Of a DNA stretch of 12,374 nucleotides, positions 1 through 7,064 are shown piece after piece. The notes below the pieces were generated by a model. That model saw only the letters and a program-made list of their open reading frames with translations. It was not told where the DNA came from and made no database searches. The stretch lies in NCBI GenBank assembly GCA_030043175.1, contig JASHYD010001276.1:1-12374 (forward strand), given 5' to 3'. Position 1 is the stretch's first letter. Each line of letters opens with the position of its first letter. The position numbers were made by a program, and so were the translations under genes. This DNA comes from Xanthobacteraceae bacterium (lineage in GTDB: Bacteria > Pseudomonadota > Alphaproteobacteria > Rhizobiales > Xanthobacteraceae).

Positions 1-186
1 CCCGTCCTCGCGATGCCGCTCAAGCCTCTCAACCCACCGGACCACCACCATGTTCCTCGTGGCCAGCGCGCCTCTTCATCCGCATCACGCCTCCGGCGGG
101 GTCGGGCCGGCTCGGCATCGAGCGAGGCTTCTGGGCGAGGTGGGATCCATGGCGCGCCAAGATAGTCTAACACAAGCGCTTCGCGA

Positions 187-207
187 AACCTGCCTGCTTG
201 GCAGGTT
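187..207. repeat. Perfect 8-bp inverted repeat at the Sir2 similarity edge
   Basis: Arms AACCTGCC (187-194) and GGCAGGTT (200-207) enclose the 5-nt loop TGCTT. The hairpin sits exactly where the Sir2 similarity begins and where the N-terminal nucleotide-binding part is lost. No T-run follows, so it is not a convincing terminator. It could be a recombination scar or chance. Confidence 0.5.
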
Positions 208-690
208 CTCGGGACTGCCCGATTTCCGGAGCGATGAAGGCTTCTGGAAGGCCTACCCGCCCTATGCGCGGCTCGGACTGTCGTTCGTCGATCTGGCCGA
301 CCGGGCTCACTTCGGCGCCGATCCTGAGCTGGCCTGGGGCTTCTACGGCCACGTCTCGGGCTCTATCGGTCGACCGCCCCGCATGCCGCCTTCAAGATCC
401 TCCGCAGCTGGAACGAGCGCCTTCCGCATGGCGTCCGGGTGTTCACGTCGAACGTCGACGGCCAGTTCCAGCGCGCCGGGTTCGACACGGTCGCGGAGGC
501 CCACCGCTCGATTGCAGTGCCTCAGGCCCTGTTCGCACGACGTCTGGCCGGCCAACGGTGTCAAGGTCGACGTCGACGAGACCGCGATGCGCGCCGTCCC
601 ACCGCTTCCCCGCTGCCGCCGCTGCGGCGGGGTCGCCCACCTAACATCCTCATGTTCAGAGACTGGGCGTGGATCGGCGGGCCGGCCGAA

Positions 691-730
691 GCCCAGGAGC
701 GTGAGCTGGCCGACTGGCTGCGCATGCTGG
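691..730 (+). repeat. 40-bp direct repeat, copy 1 (inside Sir2 5' fragment)
   Basis: This segment matches 3526-3565 at 38 of 40 positions (differences at 718 and 725). Both copies encode AQERELADW in the Sir2 frame. Sequence diverges immediately upstream, and one base downstream, of the shared segment. The two copies flank the whole dioxygenase-transporter operon in the same orientation. Confidence 0.9.
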
Positions 731-780
731 CCAAGTTCGTGCTGAGACCTGCGCTACGGGGCCACCGGGGTCTGCAACAA

Positions 781-2115
781 CTATACAGGCAGCGGCTTGC
801 CTTTTGTCTCCGGGAGAAACACGGCAGCCGCGAGGCTGACGCCATAGACCAGCGCGATCACGACGGCAGCGTGGCTGAAACCGCCCAGATTCGCGATGAT
901 CCAACCTGAAATGATCGGCCCGAGCCAGGCGATCAGACGAGGCATGTTGAACACAAAACCGGCGGCGGTCGCCCGTACGCGGGTCGGAAACAGCTCGGGC
1001 AACCATGCGGCCATCCAGGTGTACTGTCCGCTGACGAACGCGCCGCTTAGCGCAGCGGTAAGGACCATGATGGGCAGTCCATCCGCCCACACGAACATCA
1101 GCGGCACGCTCAGGAATGCTGCAACGACATAGAAGATCGTCGCCGCCTTGCGCCCGAGAGCGTCGGCAAGGAAACCGAAGGCCACATAGCCGATGACCGA
1201 TGCACCAGTGTTGGCCATAGCGGCATAGCTCGCCCATAGCTGGCCGTCGAGCCCCGCGTTGATGGCCGCCGCGGCCGCATACGGCGGAACCCAAGCGCCG
1301 ATCGCCCAGAACACGAAGGTGGTGCCAAGCGACATCAGCGAGGCAAGAATGATGCGCCGTCGAACCTCCGGGTCTACAAACAGGTCGACGAGAGTTGTGC
1401 GCGACAGCGCCAGCTCCTCGGCACCGAGCGTTTCGCCTTCGCGCTTGCGTTTCACCGCCGCCCGGCGCTGCGTATTGACGTGCTCCCAACGGTCCGATTC
1501 AGGGATCGCGCGGCGCACCCAAAGCGTCATCAGGGCGGGCAACACGCCGATGATGAACATGTAGCGCCACGCATCCGGACCCACCGCCCCGACAAACAGC
1601 CAGGCGAAGGACGCCAGGAAAAATCCGATCCCAAAACCGCATTGCATCAGTCCAACGCCGCGCCCTCGTGCCCGGTCCGGCCACAGTTCCGACACGATCG
1701 ATGTCCCGGTCACCCATTCGGAGCCGATGGCGACGCCAACTAAGAAACGCAGAGCCGCGAACGAGACCCAGTCCCACGCAAAGGCGCTCAGGCCCGTCAT
1801 GATTGAATAGGCGAGAATCGCGAGGATCATGGTGCGCTTGCGCCCGAGGTAGTCCGCGATCACACCGCCGATCAGGCCACCAATGCCCCAACCCAACAGC
1901 GTCATCGCGATGACTAAACCGGCATAGGCGGCAATCTGGCTGTATTGGGATGGGTCGAGCAGTTGGCGCAACGCGGCGCCGACCGAAAGCAGCACCGCGT
2001 AGGTCTCGTAACCATCGAACATCCATCCGAGATTGGCGGCGATCAGCGTGCGCCACTGGCTTTTGCTGAGCAACCGATACCAATGCGCTTCGGGCGCGAT
2101 CACGGCCTGCGTCAT
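781..2115 (-). CDS. MFS transporter, aromatic acid:H+ symporter-like
   Basis: A complete 444-aa major facilitator permease, predicted to import an organic acid by proton symport across the inner membrane. The N-terminal transmembrane helix carries a conserved Asp in GWMFDGYETYA (D34), as in aromatic-acid/metabolite symporters. The loop 2-3 signature GGVIADYLGRKR is at residues 83-94, its second-half counterpart GFLADALGRK follows, and the sixth helix ends in PESDRWEH. The end LPETKGKPLPV is typical of the family, so the gene is full length. The ATG at 2115 has a strong Shine-Dalgarno, GGAGG at about 2119-2124. It starts 36 bp after the stop of the upstream dioxygenase on the same strand, so co-transcription is likely. 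The substrate is unknown; pairing with a TauD/TfdA dioxygenase recalls the TfdA/TfdK type arrangement (uptake plus first oxidation), but that is inference. Confidence 0.93.
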   Translation of the reverse strand: MTQAVIAPEAHWYRLLSKSQWRTLIAANLGWMFDGYETYAVLLSVGAALRQLLDPSQYSQIAAYAGLVIAMTLLGWGIGGLIGGVIADYLGRKRTMILAILAYSIMTGLSAFAWDWVSFAALRFLVGVAIGSEWVTGTSIVSELWPDRARGRGVGLMQCGFGIGFFLASFAWLFVGAVGPDAWRYMFIIGVLPALMTLWVRRAIPESDRWEHVNTQRRAAVKRKREGETLGAEELALSRTTLVDLFVDPEVRRRIILASLMSLGTTFVFWAIGAWVPPYAAAAAINAGLDGQLWASYAAMANTGASVIGYVAFGFLADALGRKAATIFYVVAAFLSVPLMFVWADGLPIMVLTAALSGAFVSGQYTWMAAWLPELFPTRVRATAAGFVFNMPRLIAWLGPIISGWIIANLGGFSHAAVVIALVYGVSLAAAVFLPETKGKPLPV

Positions 2116-2151
2116 GGCCCCTCCGGTCTGTCGTCTTTAAAGCGTGCGCGC

Positions 2152-2973
2152 TCACTCCATGATCGTCGTACGCCAATGGATGCGCCGCTCGTCCGCCGGA
2201 TAGCCCCCAGCGGCCGAATGCACGGTGCAGCGGTTGTCCCAGATGACGAGGTCGCCGGCCTTCCACTTGTGCCGGTACTCGGCGTTGGGCTGCAACATGT
2301 ACCAGTAGAGCTCGGCGAGCAGCCGGTCGCTTTCGGTTTCCAACATACCGGGGATGCGGATGACATGGATCGGATTGACATAGAGCGATTTCCGCCCCGT
2401 CTCGGAGTGAACTCGCACCATGGCGTGTACCGCGGGCGGCCGCGCCTGAGCATCGGGGTCGAGCAAATCGAACTGTACGCGCCCCCGCCCACCGTAGCGG
2501 AACTCGACCTTGAGCGGTGCAATGCGCTCTTTCAAACGCTCAGGCAGCGCATCATAAGCCGCATGCATAGATGCAAACAAAGTGTCGCCACCGTAGCTCG
2601 GAATTTCAATCCCGTAGAGCTGTGTGCCCTTGCAGATCTCGGCGTCCCATGGACTGTCCGTGTGCCAGCCCTGCCCGCGATCGAGAATCAGTTTCTCGCC
2701 CATCGCATCCTTGGCCAGGCTCGTCACGCCCATCAGCGTGATCTCGGGATTCTCGGGATCGCGCGTGTGCTTGACCAGGTGGGGCTTCAAGCGCCCGAAT
2801 CTCCGACTATAGGCTAGAAAATCGGCCTTCGACAGATCCTGCCCGCGTACGATCAGCACGTGCCGGTCGAGCCACGTCTGATACAACCTCTTCCACTCGT
2901 CGTCGGTCACGTGCTTGACATCGAGGTCGGTTACAAGCGCGCCGAGGTAGGGAACCGCATTCTCGATTTTCAT
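2152..2973 (-). CDS. TauD/TfdA-family Fe(II)/2-oxoglutarate-dependent dioxygenase
   Basis: A 273-aa protein read from the ATG at 2973 (MKIENAVPYLGALVTDLDV), the usual N-terminal form of the family. An in-frame TTG at 3000 would add nine residues but looks less likely. The facial triad is intact: HTD in GWHTDSPWD (H104 and D106), and the distal His in NRCTVHSA (H252). The 2-oxoglutarate-binding Arg is probably the last in RRIHWRTTI (R268). Such enzymes couple oxidative decarboxylation of 2-oxoglutarate to hydroxylation or C-O/C-S cleavage of a substrate such as taurine, alkyl sulfates or phenoxyacetates. Nothing visible fixes the substrate. The downstream transporter gene suggests catabolism of an imported compound. 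No regulator lies next to it in the window. Intact and cleanly coding, unlike its surroundings. Confidence 0.93.
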   Translation of the reverse strand: MKIENAVPYLGALVTDLDVKHVTDDEWKRLYQTWLDRHVLIVRGQDLSKADFLAYSRRFGRLKPHLVKHTRDPENPEITLMGVTSLAKDAMGEKLILDRGQGWHTDSPWDAEICKGTQLYGIEIPSYGGDTLFASMHAAYDALPERLKERIAPLKVEFRYGGRGRVQFDLLDPDAQARPPAVHAMVRVHSETGRKSLYVNPIHVIRIPGMLETESDRLLAELYWYMLQPNAEYRHKWKAGDLVIWDNRCTVHSAAGGYPADERRIHWRTTIME

Positions 2974-3000
2974 GCGCTGCCTGCTTTCATCGCTAGGCAA

Positions 3001-3525
3001 GTTGGAAATATCACTTTATCCAACGGAGAACCTGCGCTGCACGCTGCAGCTAAATGGGTCTACTGCTGGTCGCGACGAGGCCGCAGTTGGGCAGTCGGAC
3101 GGGGGTGGAACGGGATGCTGGTCTTGCATCGTGTGCAAAGCATAATCCCTATTTCTCTCCCCTCAATTTGAATGGACGTGCGTAGGCGTGCCATTCCGGC
3201 CGCCAATGCCGCCCTAAGAAAGTTAGCCTTGGGAATTGGTCGCCCGCCGCGGGCATTCCACGCTGCCTTTAAAATTCGCAGGACATCGGCACGCCCCGCC
3301 GGCAGCTCAAAGAAAAAACTATAGCAGGTTCCATATCTTTCGGAAGGGGCTTATGAGAACCGATCGGAGCGCCCGCACGGCAGTGACACCTGGTCGGGCA
3401 GGGACCACTTGGGTCCCCGGAACGGGTCCTCCAGCCATCGCAGCTGGGGGATGGTAGGACGCCGCTCATTTCAAACCTACTGAGTCCCAGCGGCGCTTAC
3501 GAGTTTCGCGCGCGAGCGCGAGAGA
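3001..3525. other. Non-coding region upstream of the dioxygenase gene
   Basis: About 525 bp with no supportable gene on either strand. It should hold the promoter of the minus-strand operon, but I cannot point to a convincing -35/-10 pair. A 6-bp inverted repeat (GGGACC at 3401-3406, GGTCCC at 3412-3417) lies in it. The Sir2 similarity on the right begins abruptly at 3526. Confidence 0.6.
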
Positions 3526-3565
3526 GCCCAGGAGCGTGAGCTGGCCGACTGGATGCGCACGCTGG
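3526..3565 (+). repeat. 40-bp direct repeat, copy 2 (start of Sir2 3' fragment)
   Basis: Partner of the repeat at 691-730, 38 of 40 bases identical and in the same orientation. It begins exactly at the left edge of the Sir2 similarity here. Confidence 0.9.
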
Positions 3566-3624
3566 CGAGCGCCGAGTGCCGTCTGGTGGTCCTCGAGCTT
3601 GGGGCCGGCAAGGGCATCCCGACG
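3526..3624 (+). pseudogene. Sir2-family deacetylase, 3' part
   Basis: One open frame reads AQERELADWMRTLASAE and then CRLVVLELGAGKGIPTV, matching the Sir2 core where (V/I)(I/E)LGAGTAIPTV normally follows. The first 40 bp duplicate the end of the 5' Sir2 fragment at 691-730. After GIPTV the translation no longer resembles Sir2: the expected RRFSE-type continuation and the final Rossmann elements are missing. There is therefore a second break near 3624. It lies on the same strand as the 5' fragment, 2.8 kb away, with the dioxygenase-transporter operon between. It could be the displaced 3' end of the same gene or a fragment of a second copy. Confidence 0.75.
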
Positions 3625-3893
3625 GTGATCGGCGGCATGTTGATTTCCGAGGACGCGTGCCGTCTGCGAATTGACACGAACTCGAACCTTCGGCTGCACA
3701 ACGCGAAGCTCGGCTGGCTTTTCTCCGCGCAGGATTCGGCCGGCATAAAGGGCGAGGGCGAGTTCGTGAATCTTGCCAGGTGTTCTGGTCCCCAAAGCTC
3801 ATCCACACCCTCGCTTCGATGGTCTGAGCGATTTCGCCCGCAATCGGGCCGCTGATAATCCGCTGCTGCGTCTCTTGACCGCGCGTACGCGCC
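3625..3893. other. Open but unrecognised stretch downstream of the Sir2 fragment
   Basis: The plus frame continuing from the Sir2 fragment stays open to 3855, and two minus frames (about 3497-3904) are open too, but none gives a product I recognise. It contains the right boundary of the Sir2 similarity and could be a fragment of another gene or non-coding GC-rich DNA. Confidence 0.4.
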
Positions 3894-3938
3894 ATGGTGT
3901 TCAATGTCGATGGCGTCCACCGTGATTCGGTGTCCTAC

Positions 3939-4148
3939 ATGCCCTACCGTCCTCGTGGTGACTGGATCAAGATAAAGGCCGCAGCGCGCGCCGCGGGGTT
4001 AAGCGATTACATTGTTTTCAGCCGACTTAGGAGCGGCTGGACCTTGGAGAAGGCATTAAACACGCCAGTCAGAGCGGTCCGGACGCGCACGCACAAGAGG
4101 TCGAGCGGATCGCGATTTGACGCGCGCGGTGTGGAGTCCGCTCATTGA
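3939..4148 (+). CDS. Small putative DNA-binding protein (helix-turn-helix-like)
   Basis: A 69-aa product read from the ATG at 3939 (MPYRPRGDWIKIKAAARAAG). An ATG at 3894 in the same frame would give 84 aa; neither has a good Shine-Dalgarno. The core AARAAGLSDYIVFSRLRSGW followed by TLEKALNTPVR resembles the short helix-turn-helix-like module seen in phage and HNH-associated proteins (pattern: Gly, hydrophobic, RL-x-x-GW, EAL-x-TPV). The C-terminus is Arg-rich. Such modules are thought to bind DNA, but no target can be inferred. It is isolated, with no operon partner, and may itself be a remnant of a larger protein. Confidence 0.5.
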   Translation: MPYRPRGDWIKIKAAARAAGLSDYIVFSRLRSGWTLEKALNTPVRAVRTRTHKRSSGSRFDARGVESAH

Positions 4149-4536
4149 CGTACACCGGCTGCCAGCAAGGCAAGCCGATTCTGCAATCAGCGCTCCCGGT
4201 TCTGGCCCGATCCTGAGGGGGCCTCCTCGCGCTTGTGCAGGCTGGGCTGGACCCCACCAGGACCCGTCGCCCTAATAGCGGGAGGTGGCCAGCGCGGTGG
4301 GGCTGTCTTGAGGACACCATTTGCGAGGCCCGCTCGGCGCGTTCGTTCGCGGCGACCACACGATTGAAGCGATAGCGGACGAGACACGCACTGTGGACCG
4401 TGACGATAGCCCCGGCACCTCGCGGGCACGATCGGTGTGATCGTATTGCGTGGAGACAGCCATCGTTGGCGAAAATCCGCGTTTGCGTCTGTCGACTCGG
4501 CCACGGAGGGCGGCCTCTCAAGGCAAGGCCCGCCCC
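4149..4536. other. Intergenic region without a recognised gene
   Basis: About 390 bp. Overlapping minus-strand frames of 130-150 codons run through it but show no recognisable motif. Immediately downstream of the minus-strand 341-aa gene (about 4505-4535) is a GC-rich imperfect inverted repeat (GGGCGG-CCT type arms), without a T-run, which might act as a weak terminator. Confidence 0.4.
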
Positions 4537-5562
4537 TCAGTTTCCGCCAGCCTTCGCGACGGCGTCGAGCAACGGCTTGAGCCATCCCCACCCGGCCGGC
4601 AACGCTCCGGAAATCTTTAGGGCTGCCCCAGCGAGGCTGGTGATCAGAAACGCGTACAGGAGCGGTGAGATGCGTTGTTCGACCGCGTCAACGGCTTTCG
4701 TTCCGACGGCAAGAGCCCTTTGGGCGAGAAAGGTAAGCAAGTTTTCCGCGCTCTTTACCGCCCCGTATATAACCGTTAGTGCTGCGCCTGCCGGGTCCCG
4801 GACGGCCTCGGCTAGAAAGCGGAATGTGGCGGGCAGCTCTGGATCGAAGTAGTTTGATAGCCGCTCGGTCTCAGCAGCAATTTCGTCGAGCGCCTCACCA
4901 ACCGTCGTCGGATTTGCCTCGCCCTCGCGCCTCGGATCCTCCACCGCTGCCCGGCGAAACTCAGCCCAGCGTTCAAGTTTGTCGATCCCAGTCTTCAGCG
5001 CGATAAGCAGCCGATTGAGGTCCTCCAGGACCGCAGCGTTCAGCGCCGGCATGTCGTCTCCGCTGGATTTGTACGCTGTGATCAACCCTTCGAAGCGCTC
5101 GATCTCGTAGCCGATGCGGAACTGCCGTTCCTTCACCTCAGACACGCTGCCGGGCAGGAGGTTGCCAAGTGCGACGAGGCGATCGCGTACGCGGCTGTGA
5201 TTTGTCCCTTGCCGGAAATCACCTGCCAGTAACTCGTGCACGTGGTCGATGACGGTCTCACGCCAAGCATTGAAGTCCGCCTCCGCCGACCGAAGTGGGC
5301 TATCTCGCTCGCTCGCCAGCGCAATCTTCCCGTTGCGCTCCTCGACTCGGACGGGAGCAGGCGATTGATCGGAGGCGACCGAGAAGGACGTCCCCGCCTC
5401 AAGCGCTATGGTGCGCAGAGCCAAGGGAGGGCTGCCTGCGTGACTAAAAGGCTTCGGGTGGTCGGGCTGCTCTTGCGAGGTGGTTCCAGAGTGCTGGATG
5501 GTTGTGCCGGCAGTTGCACCCAACACGCGCAGCGTTAGGGGAGGCGGCGTTTCACCCGACAT
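4537..5562 (-). CDS. Hypothetical protein with C-terminal hydrophobic segment
   Basis: A 341-aa ORF from the ATG at 5562; a TTG two codons upstream is also possible. I do not recognise the family. The first ~90 residues are Pro/Ser/Thr-rich and look disordered. A middle part of about 200 residues is rich in Arg, Glu and Leu and should be largely helical (for example GYEIERFEGLITAYKSS and LNRLLIALKTGIDKLERWAE). A hydrophobic stretch near residues 298-322 (SPLLYAFLITSLAGAALKIS) followed by a second amphipathic segment suggests one or two membrane-associated helices. There is no N-terminal signal peptide. The long uninterrupted frame supports a real gene. Its 5' end lies head to head with the broken oxidoreductase remnant at 5602, so the promoter region may be recombinant. 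No Shine-Dalgarno stands out. Confidence 0.65.
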   Translation of the reverse strand: MSGETPPPLTLRVLGATAGTTIQHSGTTSQEQPDHPKPFSHAGSPPLALRTIALEAGTSFSVASDQSPAPVRVEERNGKIALASERDSPLRSAEADFNAWRETVIDHVHELLAGDFRQGTNHSRVRDRLVALGNLLPGSVSEVKERQFRIGYEIERFEGLITAYKSSGDDMPALNAAVLEDLNRLLIALKTGIDKLERWAEFRRAAVEDPRREGEANPTTVGEALDEIAAETERLSNYFDPELPATFRFLAEAVRDPAGAALTVIYGAVKSAENLLTFLAQRALAVGTKAVDAVEQRISPLLYAFLITSLAGAALKISGALPAGWGWLKPLLDAVAKAGGN

Positions 5563-5601
5563 GCCCAAACCCGGATTCAGGTTGCGCCGTGAAGCTGCGA
5601 T

Positions 5602-6190
5602 TTGCGCAGCAGTGTTCCCGGCCTCCGAGTCTGGCGGCCAAGTCGGCGTCCCCGGCGGCGGGCGAGGAACCCACGGCCCGGGGCCGTCCTGGAGCCCAAC
5701 AAGGTTCGGCCGCCGCAGCAGTGGCTCGTCGCAGGCCGCGCCGAAAGGCGTTTATCGGGGTCTCGCCCAGTACATGGGCTACGGCAGCTACGTAGCAGCG
5801 TGCGCGGAAGTCTCCGTCGACGGTAATAAAGTGAAGGTCCTCCGTATCATCGGCGCGACCGATCCAGGATACGCCGTCAATCCCGCGCAAATCGAGCGGC
5901 AGATTGCCGGATCGTTCGTGTACGGGTTGACAGCGCTTTTCAATGGCGAATGCACAGTCAAGGACGGCGCGATCGAGCAAACGAATTTTGACACATAGGA
6001 CATGATGCGTATCGTGCAGATGCCGAAGGTGGAAACCATCATCATGCCTTCTTACAGCGGAGCCTGGGGCGGTGTGGGCGAGCCAACAATCTGTGTAGCT
6101 GCGCCCGCTGTGCTCAACGCCATCGCGGCGGCTACCGGCACGCGCTATCGTACTTTTCCGCTCAAGAATCATGGCCTGATCATGGTCTAG
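5602..6190 (+). pseudogene. Molybdopterin-binding oxidoreductase large subunit (isoquinoline 1-oxidoreductase beta type), 3' remnant
   Basis: Only the C-terminal fifth of a xanthine-dehydrogenase-superfamily large subunit is present. From about 5735 one frame reads PKGVYRGLAQYMGYGSYVA, then VLRIIGATDPGYAVNP and QIERQIAGSFVYGLTALFNG, and ends NFDT with a TAG at 5996-5998. The same frame then continues DMMRIVQMPKVETIIMPS, GAWGGVGEPTICVAAPAVLN and TFPLKNHGL to the stop at 6190. That is the natural end of the family, so the TAG is an internal nonsense codon. Upstream, a different frame gives RNPRPGAVLE, like the (K)NPRH-AVL segment of homologues, showing an additional frameshift near 5700. The first ~500 residues and the partner [2Fe-2S] subunit gene are absent. 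In intact enzymes this subunit carries the molybdenum cofactor and oxidises N-heterocycles or aldehydes. Confidence 0.85.
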
Positions 6191-6478
6191 CCGTGCTGGA
6201 GCATACTTGAGCCGTCAGGAAGCTGCAGTTCAGGGGAGCGGTGACACCGGACCTGCACAACACTGCTGGCGACGCTGCGATTCCCACGGCGCACACGCCG
6301 GATTTCTGAGCAGGTGGGAGGTCGAGGTCTGTTGTGGGTCACTTTCAGACCAAACAGGTGGCTTTATCGCTGCCCGCCTATTGGTCCGGTCGTCTTACAT
6401 GAGCTGACTGACGTTCTGTACCCTGCGATTATCCTGAACAACGCGCTCCGGGTCGCCCACTTGTTTTCAGAGTCGCTG

Positions 6479-6738
6479 CTAATTCGTGGGCAACCTCTCC
6501 CCGCCGAACTGCTCGGCAAACGCCTCCGCGTCGTCTGGCTTGGAGAACAGAACACCACGAAGCGGAGGTCATCACGGCGCAGGGAGTACGTCAGCTGGGC
6601 CGCCGATAAACTTGGCGCAACGCTGTGCACGAGTTCGCTGTTCTTGAAACCCAACACCATCTCGGCTGCCAAGGCGACATGGTACGGCCAGTTTCGCTGA
6701 AGGTCGGCACTGGTGATTTCGCCGTCACGACGGATCAT
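6479..6738 (-). pseudogene. Small rhizobial-type conserved protein, frameshifted
   Basis: From the ATG at 6738 the frame reads [39 protein letters not shown] and [16 protein letters not shown]. Near 6554 the sensible reading moves to another frame ([20 protein letters not shown] then TN and stop at 6479-6481), as if one T were missing from a short T run. Restored, the protein would be about 87 aa. It resembles a small uncharacterised protein I associate with Bradyrhizobium, function unknown. The unshifted frame runs on to 6364 with low-complexity sequence. Its start overlaps the stop of the upstream ORF as ATGA, so the two were translationally coupled. A sequencing error is an alternative explanation for the single-base shift. 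Confidence 0.6.
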
Positions 6739-6923
6739 CGCCGTGTCGCCGTCAACCTCGTGGCCGGCACCTTGAATTCCGCAACGGCCTTCTCCGTGGC
6801 GGCGGGTTCGTCAGGAGCCTCAACCTGGCCCAGCCAAACGGATTTGCTGGCCACCCACATCATCGCCGCGATCCGCCAGGTAATCTGTCTGCCCGCTCGA
6901 TCCGTTCGGTATCGCGGTCGCAC
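6735..6923 (-). CDS. Small hypothetical protein coupled to the downstream ORF
   Basis: Up to 62 codons, with the better conserved part probably from the Met pair at about residues 20-21 ([20 protein letters not shown] followed by AIEKA/AEFKVPA-like sequence and LTATRR). The pattern W-V-G-x-V-x-A-x-D-E-x-x-A, then E-(F/Y)-x-(I/V)-P, ending RL-A-RR recalls a short uncharacterised rhizobial protein; this is from memory. The TGA at 6735-6737 overlaps the next ATG at 6736-6738 (ATGA), a strong sign of a translationally coupled pair. The true start is uncertain because no clear ribosome binding site is visible and the upstream part could be truncated. Confidence 0.45.
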   Translation of the reverse strand: MRPRYRTDRAGRQITWRIAAMMWVASKSVWLGQVEAPDEPAATEKAVAEFKVPATRLTATRR

Positions 6924-7064
6924 ACGTCACGAGCAAGCCGCGTCCGTGCCGAACGAAATCAAGTGACCGTGATCGGTTCCGGGAAAACCAACGTAGCCTT
7001 GTCGGGTTGACGACGCAGGATCGCCAAAGGGACCCCTGGGCTAGTCAACCTCTGGAGTGAACGA

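Larger units (their letters stand above)
149..740 (+). pseudogene. Sir2-family NAD-dependent deacetylase (sirtuin), 5' part, frameshifted
   Basis: Three reading frames must be joined to follow a Sir2-like protein. The first frame gives SGLPDFRSDEGFWKAYP and DPELAWGFYGH. After a shift near position 352 the next frame gives RVFTSNVDGQFQRAGF followed by AEAHRSI, the place of the catalytic HGSI with Gly replaced by Arg. After a shift near 515 the first frame resumes with LQCLRPC and PRCRRCGG, so the four zinc-ligand Cys are still visible. A third shift near 640 leads to PNILMFRDWAWI and AQERELADWLR. The usual N-terminal GAG-x-S nucleotide-binding segment is missing: similarity starts abruptly at SGLPDFR, so the 5' end is also replaced. 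Similarity stops at about 730, roughly 50 bp beyond the end of the convergent transporter gene. It cannot encode an active sirtuin. Seen: motifs and frames. Family assignment is from knowledge of bacterial Sir2 proteins. Confidence 0.85.

Noticed and set aside
656..1489. 277-codon minus-strand ORF
   Set aside because: Shadow of the transporter and the Sir2 fragment on a GC-rich background.
1499..2266. 255-codon minus-strand ORF overlapping the transporter
   Set aside because: Out-of-frame shadow of the MFS gene; Arg/His/Pro-rich translation without motifs, while the other frame is clearly a transporter.
1945..2817. 290-codon plus-strand ORF
   Set aside because: Antisense to the dioxygenase and transporter genes, whose motifs are certain; the translation shows no family.
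4069..4591. Overlapping minus-strand ORFs of 130-150 codons
   Set aside because: Low-complexity Arg/Pro/Ser-rich translations without recognisable features; partly overlap the real 341-aa gene.
5552..6172. 206-codon minus-strand ORF
   Set aside because: Antisense to the recognised oxidoreductase remnant, no motif.
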